Assembly: GCA_022747635.1 (NCBI GenBank)
Contig: JAKTNV010000238.1
Coordinates: forward strand, 62,001 to 126,000
Reading direction: 5' to 3'
Length of the DNA: 64,000 bases
Origin: Hetaerina americana
Taxonomy: Eukaryota; Arthropoda; Insecta; Odonata; Calopterygidae
Shown: positions 21,300-33,149 of the stretch, piece by piece
How positions within the stretch are numbered: position 1 is the first letter of the stretch
Layout: each line of letters opens with the position of its first letter
Position numbers and translations under genes: made by a program
Notes under the pieces: model-generated
What the model was told of the DNA's origin: nothing
Database searches by the model: none
What the model saw: the letters and a program-made list of their open reading frames with translations, nothing else

Positions 21300-22690
21300 G
21301 ATTGAATCTCAGTAGGAGTCACTTCTATAAGTTGCGCTGTTTAAATTCGCCATGCTGACATAGAGCAGGAACACGTCCCCTCGTCTCACCTATGGCCAGC
21401 ATTGTTTCCATAAAGGGCCCTTTACCGATGATAAACCTCAATAGGAATCACTTTTCCAGCAGTTGAAAGTTTTACCAGAGCAAGGTTTAAATCGTGTTGA
21501 CATAGCGCTAGAACAAATCTCCAAACTTCTGTTTCTCAAAATACACTTGATTAACGTGACAACCTCAAACCTGCGCAAATGTGTTAGAGGGGGAATGTTA
21601 CTTCCACATGCCACCAGACCAGGAGTGCTCCTGGAAGTCATTGTGTTTGTAGTACTAGGACACGTCTCTATACTTCCGCTTCTCAGAATACACTGGGTGA
21701 ATGAAACGACTTAAAACTTGCGCATGCGTGTAGTGGAATAATGTTACTTCCACATGCCGAGACTAGGGGTGCTTCTGAAAGTCATTTTGTTCGTAGTACT
21801 AGGACACGTCTCCAAACTTCCGCTTCTCAAAATACCTTGGATGAATAAAACGATATCAGAACTGCGCATGCGTGTTGGAGGGTAATGTTACTTCCATATG
21901 CCAAGACAAAAAGTGCTTCTGAAGGACATTTTCTTTGCATTACAAGAACATGTCTCCATACTTCCCCTCCTCAAAATACACTGGTTGAATATAAATTACA
22001 ACGACCTCAAACCTGAGCTGGCGTGTTTGGGCGAATGTTACTTTCTGGTGCCCAGACCAGGAGTCATTCTAACCATCATGTTTTTGTAATACTACAACCA
22101 GTCTCAATACTTCTGCTTCTCAAAAACACTGAATGAATACTGCATAGACCTCAAATCTGGGCATGCGTAATGTGTGGGAATGTTACTTCCACGATTGAAG
22201 ACCAAGAGTGCATCTTCAGGTCATTCATTTTCCAGAATTAGAACACGTCTCCATACTTCCGCTTCTCAAAACCATCTGGAAGTATGCAACGACCTCAACC
22301 CTGGGCATGCGTGTTGGAGAGGAATGTTACTTCCATATGCCAAGACTAAAAGTGATTCTGAAGGGCATTTTGCTTGTAGTACTAGAACACATCTCCAAAC
22401 TTCCGCTTCTCAAAATACACCAAATGAACGCAACGCTCTCATACCTTCGCATGCCTCGGAATGTTACTTCCAAGAGCCTAGAGACCAGGATTGCTTATGG
22501 AGGTCATTTTATTTTTTTACACTAGAACATGTCTCCATACTTCATCCGCTTCTCGAAATACACTGTATGAATAGTTTAACGACCTCACTCCTTAGCATGC
22601 CTGTTGAGAGGTAATGCAGCTTCCACATGTCTACTGACCAGGAGTGCTTCTAGAGGTAATTTTGTTTGCATAGTCTACAAGCACGTGTGT
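21300..22690. repeat. ~145-bp tandem repeat array (about nine diverged units)
   Basis: Each unit carries GTTACTTCCACATGCC, a GAGTGCTTCTGAAGG-like stretch, ACACGTCTCCATACTTCCGC and CTCAAAATACAC. The TTACTTC landmark lies at 21598, 21744, 21888, 22038, 22183, 22327 and 22464, giving spacings of 137-150. Weaker units flank it at about 21448 and 22617. Satellite-like; the open frames crossing it are not genes. Confidence 0.8.
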
Positions 22691-23284
22691 GGATTTTGGT
22701 TTTCAGCCAAACCTCGTGCCTTCAATATTTATTTTTTTATATAATTCTTTACACAGACGATTAATTCAGAATTTAAATAAAATAGGAAACTGGGCATTGA
22801 GAGGATGTGTAAAATCCCAGATATTATGAATAAAAAAGGGATTGGACCGAGGAGCTGGAAGTGATTGAATAATCATATAAAGTGACCACTATTCTCATGC
22901 ATAATGTGATAGCGTGACTTAGTGATAACCGTACCGATCATTCAAAATACCGCATTTTTTTAATACGAAAATTTATTTAAACATTAATTAATAGGACTTG
23001 TATCATGTCAAATTTTAGGAACTCTAACATTTCTTCCTGTTGAATGTTAGTTAATGTGACACATTTAGATATAACTGTCTACTGAGCTGTGTGTTCAGAA
23101 AATAACGGGAAATGTTTTTTTTCGCGGATTTGGACAGTCCGATAGTCAAGATTTTGTTTTTATTATGTTGGTATGCATGCCCCTTTAAGAATGATGACAT
23201 TTTCACCCGTGTTCAATTGTTTAATATTTGTCTATGTGGCAGACGCTAAGGTAGGACGGACGGTGAGATATTTATTTTTATATA
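22691..23284. other. AT-rich spacer, nothing recognised
   Basis: No open frame or repeat worth calling. Confidence 0.4.
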
Positions 23285-23800
23285 TATAACGATTGTACGG
23301 AAAATTTCACACGAGCGGCACAGAAATGGGCAAAAGGCTGGTCGAATGAAAGGTTGTGGGAATTGGCGTGTGAAGGGATAGGAAGAGAAGAGAGTGAGGC
23401 AGAATTGCAGGAGTACCGGTGATTATTCATTCGAATAGGTAAGGGGGTAATGCATTTGCCTCTGTCAAAGGAAGTGCAATGTTTGCATGAAGAAAGATAA
23501 ATTGTTTTTTGATAGGCAATTAGTGTGGGAACGTGGTGAGGGGGCAATGAGAGAATGTAGGGAGGGGGGAGTAGACCTAATAAGAAGACGGGATTTACAT
23601 CGGGGATGGTTGCAAGTTGGGGAAATATCAGGAAATTTGTCACGGGGGGGGGGGTGCCGAAGGGTTGGTGGATCTAAGAAGGTTTTAGAGATTGGCGGGT
23701 CGTCTGTTTGCATGACATGGGCATTGGGGTAGTAAGGATGAGTTCGCGTCATTGTCCTGTCAAATAGGAGATCGTTCTTCAAGAAAGGTTTTCAGTCTGT
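23285..23800 (-). pseudogene. Penelope-like GIY-YIG region remnant (PLE-3)
   Basis: Read on the minus strand in two frames. The upstream piece (23465-23782) has PPTLRHPPPRDKF followed by CNHPRCKSRLLI, matching the FRRP.NL..LV...P and C.HPRCKTC linker of PLEs. The downstream piece (23278-23643) has IYLSSCKHC, RMNNHRYSC and LPIPSHANSH, matching the GIY-YIG region of a PLE clade different from PLE-1. The YVG.TG segment is degraded. Frameshifts and a poly-G run (23643-23652) mark decay. Confidence 0.6.
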
Positions 23801-24254
23801 GTGATCCGGGGAAATAGGTGGCGCAAAGGTTGAGTCCTGCGTCAGATGTGAGCTTGTTATTGTGTAGTGTGTGTGGTCGGGTGGAGTGGCGCATTTTATT
23901 TTTTTAGTAGCTTTTCTGGTTAACCGTATTTGAGGAGTGCAAGATGTAGATTGTCAAGGTATTTGTTGAGAGTGGCTGTTGTGTCGCCAACCACGCGACA
24001 TTATTCTGGTGTCAGGTGTAGGGTCGCAGAGAAATTTTGAGTCTCGAACCCGTAATCTAAAACTTAATCCCCCAAGTGGTTCATTAACATTCCAAGATAA
24101 TTTTTCAATTCCTCATCAAACTACTGGAATCTTATCCACTGATAATTTTGTTTTTTCCCGTTTGTGTATGTAGTTTGAACTTATTGCTCTGGCTAATGTA
24201 GTGTAGCCTGCATTCATTTTCATATTTCTGTGTCGCGTGCTACTGTTTACCGTC

Positions 24255-25045
24255 ATGGCTATGCCTAGTTATTCCCCGCTAAACCATTTCTCTCCCCATT
24301 TTGAGTCGACTTCACTAAGGGGTTCCACTACCCAACATGATTCCGATCCTTCTGTGCACTAAATTGAGCCTGCCACCGCAGCCTCTCTTGCAGGGAATAT
24401 TCCATTCACAAGCAACACATTGGGGAACCATGTCTATTTCATTCTGAATTTTAGCGGTGACGATGATGTGACGGTCGAAAAATTTTTAGAATGCTTAAAA
24501 ATCACGAGGCACCTTAGCTCTTGGAATGAAACTTATACTCTTTGCGTAACCCGTTTACACATGCATGGGCCGGCGGCAGAATATGCTTTGGCCAATCCTC
24601 ACATTCTAAAGAGTCTGAAAAGTTATTCCAGAAACGTAAGAAGTTCTTAGCTCGCGTTTCCCTCCTCTCCCTAGAACGGATGTTTTCAAATTGCGTTCAA
24701 CTACTGGCTTCAACAAAAGTTAATACAGTGCAGAACTCAAGAAGCGCTCGCTTTTTGCCCCAAAATAACACTGCCGGTAGTAAACCCGCCTCGTACGAAG
24801 CTCCTATGCGGCCGAATGCTACAGCTAACACCTCAAATACCGGATACGCTGCAAAATGCTTTTCCTGTGGGTGCGCGGGCCACATAGCTCGCGATTGTCG
24901 CTCTAAAACTCGAGCTTGTTTTAACTGCGGAGCAAGGAGACATATTTCCCGAGACTGTCCCCCGCTATGCATCGGAATATGTAAGAAAGTTGGCCACCTT
25001 CCAATTAATTGTCCAGAGCGATCAAACCGAATGGCCACGGGAAAC
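24255..25045 (+). pseudogene. Gypsy-2 gag with three CCHC knuckles
   Basis: The likely start is ATG at 24255 (MAMPSYSPLNHF). An in-frame stop lies at 24360. The capsid-like part (24420-24650) reads ITRHLSSWNETYTLCVTRLH, related to the Gypsy-3 gag. A frame change then leads to the nucleocapsid: CFSCGCAGHIARDC, CFNCGARRHISRDC and a poorer third knuckle ending INCP (24857-25020). Gag packages element RNA. Inactivated by the stop and frameshift. Confidence 0.75.
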
Positions 25046-25420
25046 GGGATGACCCCGACCTGCGGGTTGGGGAAGACCTCATCCTATCCATCACTCCAGT
25101 GAAAGGAATGACGATTAGCGTGCAGATTATAGGAAAATTACGTCACTTCCTTGTAGACACAGGCGCGGCGGTCACGATACTTCACGAAAGAGTGTTCCTT
25201 TTAGATACATTAGGAATAGCCCCGTACGACCGCGCGTGAGTGAGAAGCGCCTCAGGTCATGTATTGATGACAAACGGTCAGAGTGGCGTACCTTTCTGTG
25301 TAGACAATCGTGTTTACCCTCATGATGCTTTGGTAATAAATCTAGGGGACACACTCAATGAAGGCATATTTGGCTTGGATTTTATGGAAAAGTATCGTAG
25401 CTAGATTTATTTTGAGAACA
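25046..25420 (+). pseudogene. Gypsy-2 aspartic protease
   Basis: The frame includes HFLVDTGAAVTILHERVF with the catalytic DTG intact (about 25153-25170). A stop occurs at 25238, but the downstream GIFGLDFMEKYRS block of retroviral-type proteases is readable to about 25400. It would process Gag-Pol. Confidence 0.7.
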
Positions 25421-25689
25421 AGACCATTAAATTTGAACCTGACCACATGATGTCTTTAGAATCCGTATGCAGTAAAGGTGGGGAAGTAGATTTCATTTCG
25501 TGCGAGAATCCCCCATTAGTACCCTGCGAAGAGGCCGACACGGTGCAACACTGTTTCATAAACTGAATGACTTCGTGGAGAATAGCGATGGGACGGGTTC
25601 AAGGAGTTCCCATTAGTCCGGCTACTTTTACGATGAGGAAAATGTGCTATAGAAAGTTGACCCTTCGGAGATTGAACCAATTTTTATAA

Positions 25690-26410
25690 TATGTGCACCC
25701 AAAAATATGCGGAAATTCATTTTGACTCGTTGCCACGATAATCCCCTATCAGAAATCATCGCGGAATCGAGAAAATGGTGGAAATCGTCCAGCGACACTT
25801 CAACTGGAAAGGCTGTTATTCGGACACCCTCCAGTACGTTCAGCATTGCATCGAATGCCAAAAGAGCAAATTGCGCGTGAATAATATTTTATTACAGCAA
25901 CTCGTTGAAGCCGCCTACCCAATTGAGTAATTAGTTTTGGATATTGGTGGACCACTACCCCTATCCCTCCGAGTTAACCGATATCATTTAACTCGCCAAG
26001 ATTATTTCACAAGATATCATGAAGCCTTTACGATTCCAGATCAATCGGCCAAAACAGTAGCAGGATTTTTTGTCGAGCACATAATTTGCCGTCACGGTGT
26101 GCTTAAATATTTACTGGCAGACAGAGGTGAACTCCACTTCGGAACTAATGGAAAACGTTTGCAGGGAACTGAAAATAAAATCTATCTTCACTTCTCTCCA
26201 TATAACCCCACCTCAAATGGTCGTCTAGGGCATGCACACCATTCCTTTGCTTCCGTGACTCCCCATTATGCAGCCCAAGACCACTCTGATTGGGACGAAC
26301 AACTGGGCTTTGCATTGCTCACTTATCGAAACAGCAAGCACCAAGCAAGCACCAAGTGGTCAAGCACGGAAGTTAGTTTCCCGTTGGAGAGGACCCTCCA
26401 AAACAGTTAA
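25690..26410 (+). pseudogene. Gypsy-2 integrase, catalytic glutamate lost
   Basis: A zinc-binding HHCC region is readable at 25760-25870 in a shifted frame (YVQHCIECQKSK). The core is open from 25937 to 26410, with LDIGGPLPLS (first D) and LLADRGELHFGTN (second D). The third acidic residue should follow NPTSNGR; the sequence reads NPTSNGRLGHAHH, so the catalytic E is replaced and the enzyme should be inactive. A GPYF-like tail continues to about 26480 in another frame. Confidence 0.7.
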
Positions 26411-27775
26411 AGTTAGAAGCCCGGTTACCGCAGACATAGAGGACCTGAAAGACGGAAGACGTCTCCTAGCTCATATGCGTAACCTTTTACCCTCACCGCC
26501 AGATAATCCCTTACCCCTGTTTTTAGGTGACGGCATGGCACCACCAGACGCCGAGCAACCTCCAGCATACCCCTCTCCAAAAGAACCCGCTCGTGTCTCC
26601 TTATCAACATCCAACTTCGAAGGCCTTGAAGATTATATTGCAACTCCAAGTCCTCCTTCCAATCCCTCTTTCCCCAATAATCTCCGACCGTTACCTAGTA
26701 GAGAACTTTCCTCTAATCCTAAAATCCATTCTTAACCAGCAGACGGATTGAGACTGCCTGGAGCAATGGTACCCCAGAGGAGGAAATTAGTTGCCATTTT
26801 TGGAAGTGATGTGTCCGACTTGCAAGTGCGAGGACTCTCAGAGGCGGAGATGCAGTTTGGACGCCGATGCAGAATGGAGTATCCCATTCACCCCCGAGTA
26901 TGCGCCCATCCCTGGAAAGGATCTGCACTTGGTGCCATCCCTGACCCAACCTTTGATGACCATGACCGCCTCCACATGGGAAGAAGATGCCCGATGCACG
27001 GAAGACGATGGACGCAATGTTGCTGTCGCGACCACAACCACCTGGCGGCCTCGACACCTGGAAGGACATCGATTGGCCCCTAATGCGCCCACCCAATTCA
27101 ATGATGCGACAAGTTACCTGCAACAGTTACTCCCTTTCTATCCCAAGGTCCCTTGCCGCACTCCCTTAGCACCCAGGAAATTCCCCGAGAGCCAGGAAAC
27201 CTCTCCACCACACCCACCGCAAGCACAATCGCAGGCAAAGAGCCGCAAACGCCGCCCGGAAACCGAAATTCAGAAGTGCCAATAACTGTGTTACTAGTAT
27301 GCTAGTCCTTCAACTTTATGACCTACTTCTACGGCTGCATTGAGGAGTTAACGTGGTTCCTGGAGGAGAAGACTGGCTGGACAAGCAGACTCTGCATGCT
27401 CCTCCCTCTATTATTCCAGACGGTGTGTATAGTGCTCACGTGAATATTAGTGCAAGCTTTGAGGAAAGAGGAAAACAAAGACGGAGTGCTCCTTCATTTT
27501 AACCCTAGTCACATGTACTTATATTTTAATGTTTCCTGTAATTCTATGACTTTTTTTTACGAACCCTCAGGCTAAGAAAATGCCGACGTTACTGCATTAA
27601 TGTAGTGTTACGAATTTCACAAGTGAACAATGTGAAGATAAATGTTTTTTTAATTATTATTTTTGTATGATTTTCATTCACTACTTTTGCCAATGTAATG
27701 TCATCCCCCAAAAGGCGCGATGCTATATAAGGCGAGACGCTCCTGGAGCAGGACCCCCCCAGTTCGTCAGCCCAC
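26411..27775 (+). other. Gypsy-2 3' region and probable 3' LTR
   Basis: C-rich sequence with overlapping proline-rich frames in all three plus phases (26268-27285), none resembling a known protein. From about 27290 it becomes AT-rich and ends near TATATAAG (27724) and a C-run. It probably holds pol tail, untranslated sequence and LTR; boundaries not proven. Confidence 0.4.
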
Positions 27776-29247
27776 TTGCCAAGGTGCGCTGTGAGTAAAA
27801 CTCCTCCTCAATCCATTCAAGAGCCTAACCTATATACCAAACCCAAAATCCTACAATCAAGCGCTCTGCTCCTGCCGATTAGCCTTACCAAACGGTTTCC
27901 ACCAAACGAAAGCCCAGAAACAAATCTGCCCAGCAAATCTCTCAAATTTCCACATGTAACCGCTTCACCTGCCTCTCCCCCTCCCCCTAGGATGACCAAA
28001 ATGAGGAAACCCCATGTCAAGATGCAGACACTGAAGCTCAGCGCACTCCACCTCCTAAACCCCGTATCCCTCCCATTTTTCTCTGGGACATAACCAACTG
28101 GCAAATTAAATACAATGAAATCCGTCAAGCCTGCACAATTCCTCCTGTGGCAAATCTCATTCGCAATGAGATTCGAGTTCAATGCCAAACGATCTCCGAC
28201 TTCAGAGCTGTCACTAAAAAACTCACCTCCATTAACTATGCACACTATACAGGTACGTACCAACTTCAATCAAACAAAAAGCCTCATTTTGTCCTTCGGG
28301 GAATACCCACAAATATCCCAAAAGAAGACATTGAAAAAGCTCTGGTGGACATTGGCTTCTCTGCGGAGAATACCTCTCAACTGCGTTCCACCCGACCAAA
28401 CTGTTTTCAGAGTGCAGAAAGGGCGCCAACCCTAATGCCGAGCTCCCACGAATCGTCCCCATCCCTCTCCTGCCCTACCAAGTCCGACTCCAGGTCTCCT
28501 CCTGCTCTAAAGAATTTCTAGAGCTAAATTTGGTTCTCCACCTTAAGACTTCGGTGGAACCATACAGACCTCCACCTTAACCTCCACAGTGCCTAAGTTC
28601 CAAATGCAATGGGCACACCTACAAGACGTGCGGCCTCCCACCTCAATGCACCGAATGTGCTGGCATTCACCATTATAGAGAATGCCAGAAACACAAAACC
28701 TCCCCAGCCAAATGCATAAACTGTGGTGGTCCACACACAGCCAATTAAAAAGGTTGCATTGTTCACTGTGAACTTCTCTTCAAACTGTGCAACACTAGAG
28801 AAGCCCTACAACTACTTGGAGAAAAAGCTTGGCATGAGAAAATAAGTTCACTCTCACATAGGGATAATTTGGTATGGACCCTAGCCCGCTGTCTGTGAAG
28901 GAAAAAGGTACCCAGCCCGCCAATACCACATAATGGGAGAGCACTATACGATGACAGCAACAAAGCAAATACCTCTGCCGACTCCTTCGAATGCATTTTT
29001 AAAAACAATAATACATCCTTGTTGGATTCAGAAGCGTTGATCAGCGTCTCTGGCCTGTCACTTTGCCCATTCCACATATTCCTGGAAATTACTCCTCTAG
29101 AACTTTACTCCATTATGTCCCACTCCAAAACCAAGTCATCACCGGGACCCGATCAAATCTCATACCTTCACCTTAAAAACCTTCCTAAATCTTTTATCAA
29201 ATAACTATCAAATCCCCTCCTTTCTTTTAAACCTTTTCTTTTAACGT
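27776..29247 (+). mobile_element. Jockey-1 copy B, internally deleted and 3'-truncated
   Basis: Holds ORF1 (to about 28800) joined directly to mid-ORF2 (AWHEKISSLSH, 28828). A second deletion follows KSFIK (29203), where TCAAATAACTATC leads into sequence matching 6824 of copy A. It ends at 29247 at the junction with repeat R5. Both deletion junctions recur in copy D. Confidence 0.75.
27790..28800 (+). pseudogene. Jockey-1 ORF1 with CCHC knuckles
   Basis: Gag-like ORF1 of a Jockey LINE. The middle frame (28147-28521) reads KKPHFVLRGIPTNIPKEDIE, the RRM-like LRG(I/L)...D...L block of Jockey ORF1. After a frameshift come knuckles CNGHTYKTC, CTECAGIHHYREC and CINCGGPHTAN, the last diagnostic of the Jockey group. 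It would bind element RNA. Frameshifts near 28420 and a stop after PYRPPP break it. Residues after CNTREALQLLG belong to the deletion junction. Confidence 0.8.
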
Positions 29248-30600
29248 TTTGATTGATTCTGAATTTTTTATGAAAATAAAGCCTATAAAAATAAATAAAA
29301 TATACTCAATGAACCTGTATGGAATCAGTCATTATTAAATGGCTTTGAAATCGCGTGCATTTAAAACAATTGACTTTTATATGTCATACATATATTCTAA
29401 AATAAATGGCATTTCTAAGCCAATAGATGCCAATCAAATATAATGAAGATGAAGAAATGAATTCATTTTACAAACACTTTAATTAAAAAGGAGTGCTTCA
29501 TTAAATGGAATTTGTGGCACCCAATTGGGTAATTGCAAAATGGCTGTGGAAATAACTTAAGAAGCCCTATCATCTACCTAGCCTGTATTAAATACAGTTT
29601 ATTTTATGTTTAATTTTTCAATATTGAATCTTTCAATAAATTGTATTTTAAAAATCCACTTTGAATAATTTGTCTCAATGTATTGGTTGATCATGGAATA
29701 CATTATTAAGTATTATTTTCAATTTATATTGACACTATTTACAGCAGTAGGTTGGCACTTGATTCCTGTTCAATTCCATCCAAAACATAGACCATAATTA
29801 CTTCAAAAAGGAGCAGTAACATATATATTTTCTACGCTTAGATGGATACTCCAGTCAATTCAAGCAGAGTTTATCATCAGAACAAATTAAAAGACAACTA
29901 TCTCAGCAGCTGGTAATCTTGTCGTGAATGTAATTAGGTGTTTTCCAGAATTTAAAAGGTATATGTTTCATAAAAGATATCACCAGTCCATTCTTTCCAT
30001 GTGTGGCGTAAATAGGAAGAAGTTCAAATACACATAAATAACCTTAAAATAGACAATGAGACAGTTCACCTCAAAGAGGAGATGTATTCTTCCAAAGAGT
30101 GCAATACAACTTTTGGCTACGGTAGATCCTTTTATGTCACCCATTAATTCACAATGCAATCAAATAATTTGTGCGTTCTGAATCTGAGAATGAATACCAT
30201 ATAGCCTTAATGAACGTGCATTGTGTATTTCTGAAGGTAAGCACAGTATGCTCAAAGGCATTAGCGATATGTGAAATTTAAAATGTGACAGAACAATCTA
30301 ATATTTTACTTGAGAATTAAGTTTGTTTGGTTTGAACATTTGGTGGCGACGTCACCATGGCAATAGTAACAAAGAAGTGAAGAACGAAAGGTTTCAAATT
30401 GGAGTTTGGATCCAGTCTTATTTCATTAATGAAATACAGTATGCTCTTTACAGTTATATGCTCTTAATATTCTCGTTTATAATGTAAAAATAGTAAAACA
30501 ATGTTGTTTGAGAAAATATTTGATTTTAAAATTATTTCTATTCGGTTCAAATCATTAGAAGTCAGATTAATTAATATTTCAAACAACAGAGCTCATTATA
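29248..30600 (+). repeat. Unclassified repeat R, copy R5
   Basis: Nearly identical to 9493-10860. Its left end is fused to truncated Jockey-1B; its right end joins the LTR-like block, as in R4. Confidence 0.75.
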
Positions 30601-30642
30601 CTTGAACGAAATTCTAGATGGTAACTTTGCAAAAATTTATAT

Positions 30643-31598
30643 CTATTGTCGCAATATGCGACATGGTACTCCTTCCCTGGCTCCTCCGAATGTCCCACGT
30701 GACCAAAGACAATGTTTCAAAAGTATTCCTCCCCTGACTCCTAAATTGGGTATAAAAGCCCTGGTCGCCGGGCAAAAAGCAGTCAGTTGGTTATCTGGCG
30801 GTGACCGGTAGGGCACGATGCTTCGGCTATGTTGCGCTTGTGTCGACAGTGTGTCATATTCCTGACTCAACTTCGGACGAGGGCTCAACCTAGGTTAAGT
30901 TCGTTTGACCTCGTCCACCCTGCAATACTCCCTCCCTTTCCAACGGACGAGGGCTCCGCAAAGGTTATGCGTGTCGTGACCGCTTCCACCCTGCCATACT
31001 CCCTTCTTTTCCGACGGACGAGGGCTCTGCCTAGGTTATGTGTTTCGTGACCGCGTCCACCCTGCATTTACCCTGTCCAAGGTAATTTTCTGCCATTTGA
31101 ATTCTGTCCGCCCTCGCGTTGGTTTACCGAGGGTCTAGCCATCCATAATTTGCTTATACTTATGTAAATGGTGCATTATGACTGATGTTGGGTAATATAC
31201 GGCTGCTTTGGTGATACTCGGTGTAGTTACTCTGACCTTCCCCGATACCCTTTGTGTCGCACCATAGAAACCCCCGTTGCGACATATTGGTGTCAGGTGA
31301 GGGGTTGCACGGTTGGACTAGTGATTTATTCAGTGTATGCGACAGTGTCTCATAGATTATCATGTGCCCGTGTACCTCTTTAAATCGGAAGTTCCGAATT
31401 TTCTCGGACAGGTGGGATATGCTAATCTGTGCTGACCTAACGAATTATTATTTTAAGACACGTGCTATAACCTCATCGCGATTCTCTGCGCGCAATTAAA
31501 CTAAGGGTCACTTCATCAGGAACCATGAATTAGCCCATTCAGAGCCCACCATGGGTATCGGATACACTCGGAGTATGAAAAAATAAATTAATTAAGCA
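30643..31598 (+). repeat. LTR-like promoter block upstream of Gypsy-3 gag
   Basis: Second copy of 10890-11776. It contains a TATA box at 30751-30757 and three ~70-bp tandem units. The gag start lies 43 bases downstream at 31641, which supports an LTR/leader role. A clear primer-binding site could not be picked. Confidence 0.6.
30874..31080 (+). repeat. Three ~70-bp tandem units in Gypsy-3 LTR-like block
   Basis: CGGACGAGGGCTC units start at 30874, 30944 and 31015. The copy at 11122 has two. Confidence 0.8.
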
Positions 31599-31901
31599 CA
31601 GTCAAATTTTAATGTAATTAGCATTGGGTTGAATTTCGCGATGGATGGCCTTAACCCTCATAGACTGGGGAACCCTAACCCTTTTCTCGATTATCACGAA
31701 ACCGCAATTGGATTGAAATTCGGCAGTGCACTCAACTTCACACCTTTGGTTAATGTGTTAGAACAGCCGGGAAGTAGCGCGAGTCCGCAAAATGGTTGCG
31801 GAGAAGCAGCGCAAACCGCCGCTATTGACAGCCAGATTCATTTAATTCCAACGTTTAGCGGGGAAGTCGAGATTGGGGTTGGCAAATTTTTGGAAAGCGT
31901 T

Positions 31902-31914
31902 CGTATTGTAAGTC
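31902..31914 (+). repeat. 13-bp target-site duplication, left (SINE)
   Basis: CGTATTGTAAGTC, repeated at 32237-32249. Confidence 0.9.
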
Positions 31915-32236
31915 GTAGTAGTAAGTAGTAGTAGTAGGAGTTTTAAGGGGAGGCGATCGACAGCCAAGGTCATTTGCGCCATAGGGGATGGATTGGAAAG
32001 GATGAAGGGTGGAGAGAAACCCGGCGTCGGCATTAGCCTACTCTTAACGAAAGGCGCCAAGGGGTCCGCAGCTTAACGTCCCATCCGACGGACGGCGTAC
32101 TCACTCAAAGTGCCTTCCACAAAGCACCTCAAGTAGGGATCGAGATACCTCTGAAAAATATTCAACACCGCCGGGATTTGAACCCGGGCCCTCTGGGTGG
32201 GAAGCCAGTACGCTAGCCCCCGCACCATCTCGATCC
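31915..32236 (-). mobile_element. tRNA-derived SINE inside Gypsy-3 gag
   Basis: A 322-bp insertion on the minus strand, bounded by a perfect 13-bp TSD. From its head (32236) it has a tRNA-like region with A-box-like TGGTGCGGGGGCTAG and a B box GGTTCAAATCC (near 32175), then a body with GGGACGTTAAGCTGCGGACC, and a tail of TAC repeats (31915-31940). SINEs are copied by LINE machinery; the long TSD fits that. Family name unknown. Confidence 0.85.
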
Positions 32237-32249
32237 CGTATTGTAAGTC
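32237..32249 (+). repeat. 13-bp target-site duplication, right (SINE)
   Basis: CGTATTGTAAGTC, matching the left copy exactly; gag sequence resumes within it. Confidence 0.9.
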
Positions 32250-33149
32250 ATCTTAGTAGTTGGAATGAAGCACATACCTTAAGAGTCGCTCAACTTCGGC
32301 TTGGAGGAACCGCCGCGGATTTTGTCTCTGCAAATCATCACATATTAGGTTCATACGCGGACTTTTCCATTAATCTCAAAAGGAGATTTTCCCTAAAGGC
32401 ATCTCCAATCATGTTAGAAAAAACATTTAACACTTGCGTACTAAAACCGCTGGAGAGCGTCGCAGAATTTCTAACCAGATTGCGCCATGTCGCCCGTAGG
32501 CTACGCGAGTCATGGTGCGATATTGATTCAGAAACAGCGAAGAATTCAAGGTAGACTTCGTGTGCAATTTTTAATTGGGCTAAAGGAAGAGATTGGTAGG
32601 TTTGTGTTGGTTCGTAATCCAACAAACTTGATTGAGACAGAAGGGTTCGCAAGCGTTGAAGAAGCTAGCGTCAGAAATTACGCCGTCAACAGAGACGTAA
32701 ATTCACCACAACAGTCTCATGCGTGGTTGTGTCAGTAACCCCCTAGGTGGCCGCCATCTCCAAATATAACGCCTTCGTAGGGTATGAACGCGAATCCGCC
32801 AAATGTTGCAGGTTGGCAGTTTCCCGTGGAACAAATGAACGCCGCACAGGCTCTCGGAAGGGGTTTCAATGTAAGACTGGTTTCCCCGGTGCAAGTAGGG
32901 ACACCGAAGGATAGATAATCACGGCGCACGCGTTTGCTTTCGCTGCGGTAAAACCGGTCACATTGGTCGAGCGTGTAGAGAGAGGGAGAGGGGAACGAGG
33001 CCGTCTTTGTGTTTAAATTGTGGAAATGAAAATCATATGGCTAAAGATTGCCCGCTCCTGAAATGAGGCATTTGTCAAAGGACTGGCCATCTTCCCAGAC
33101 GCTGCCCGAGGCGCGAAAATCCCTTCGTGGCGGGAAACGCCGATCTCCC

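Larger units (their letters stand above)
24001..27775 (+). mobile_element. Gypsy-type LTR retrotransposon remnant, RT deleted (Gypsy-2)
   Basis: Gag, nucleocapsid knuckles, a protease with DTG, then directly an integrase, with only about 450 bases where RT and RNase H should be. A candidate primer-binding site TGGTGTCAGGTGTAGGGT lies at 24007-24024, after a possible LTR end (GCGACA, ending at 24000). The 3' side has a TATA-like TATATAAG at 27724 suggesting LTR sequence. Complete LTRs were not found. Confidence 0.7.
31641..33110 (+). pseudogene. Gypsy-3 gag
   Basis: Start at 31641 (MDGLNPHRLGN). The frame is interrupted at 31914 by the SINE and resumes at 32237 with HLSSWNEAHTLRVAQLRLGG, related to Gypsy-2. 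Nucleocapsid knuckles follow at 32929-33100: [28 protein letters not shown] and a third CPRR-like remnant. Stops near 32550 and 32915 mark decay. Confidence 0.7.

Noticed and set aside
22174..22614. 146-codon frame in the tandem array
   Set aside because: Arises from repeated units without stops; units are not in a constant frame.
21300..22690. CRISPR-like array
   Set aside because: Units are long, diverged and contiguous with no short identical repeats and unique spacers, in a eukaryotic context.
26719..27285. Overlapping proline/threonine-rich frames on both strands near the Gypsy-2 end
   Set aside because: No domain, and several frames open at once point to composition rather than coding.
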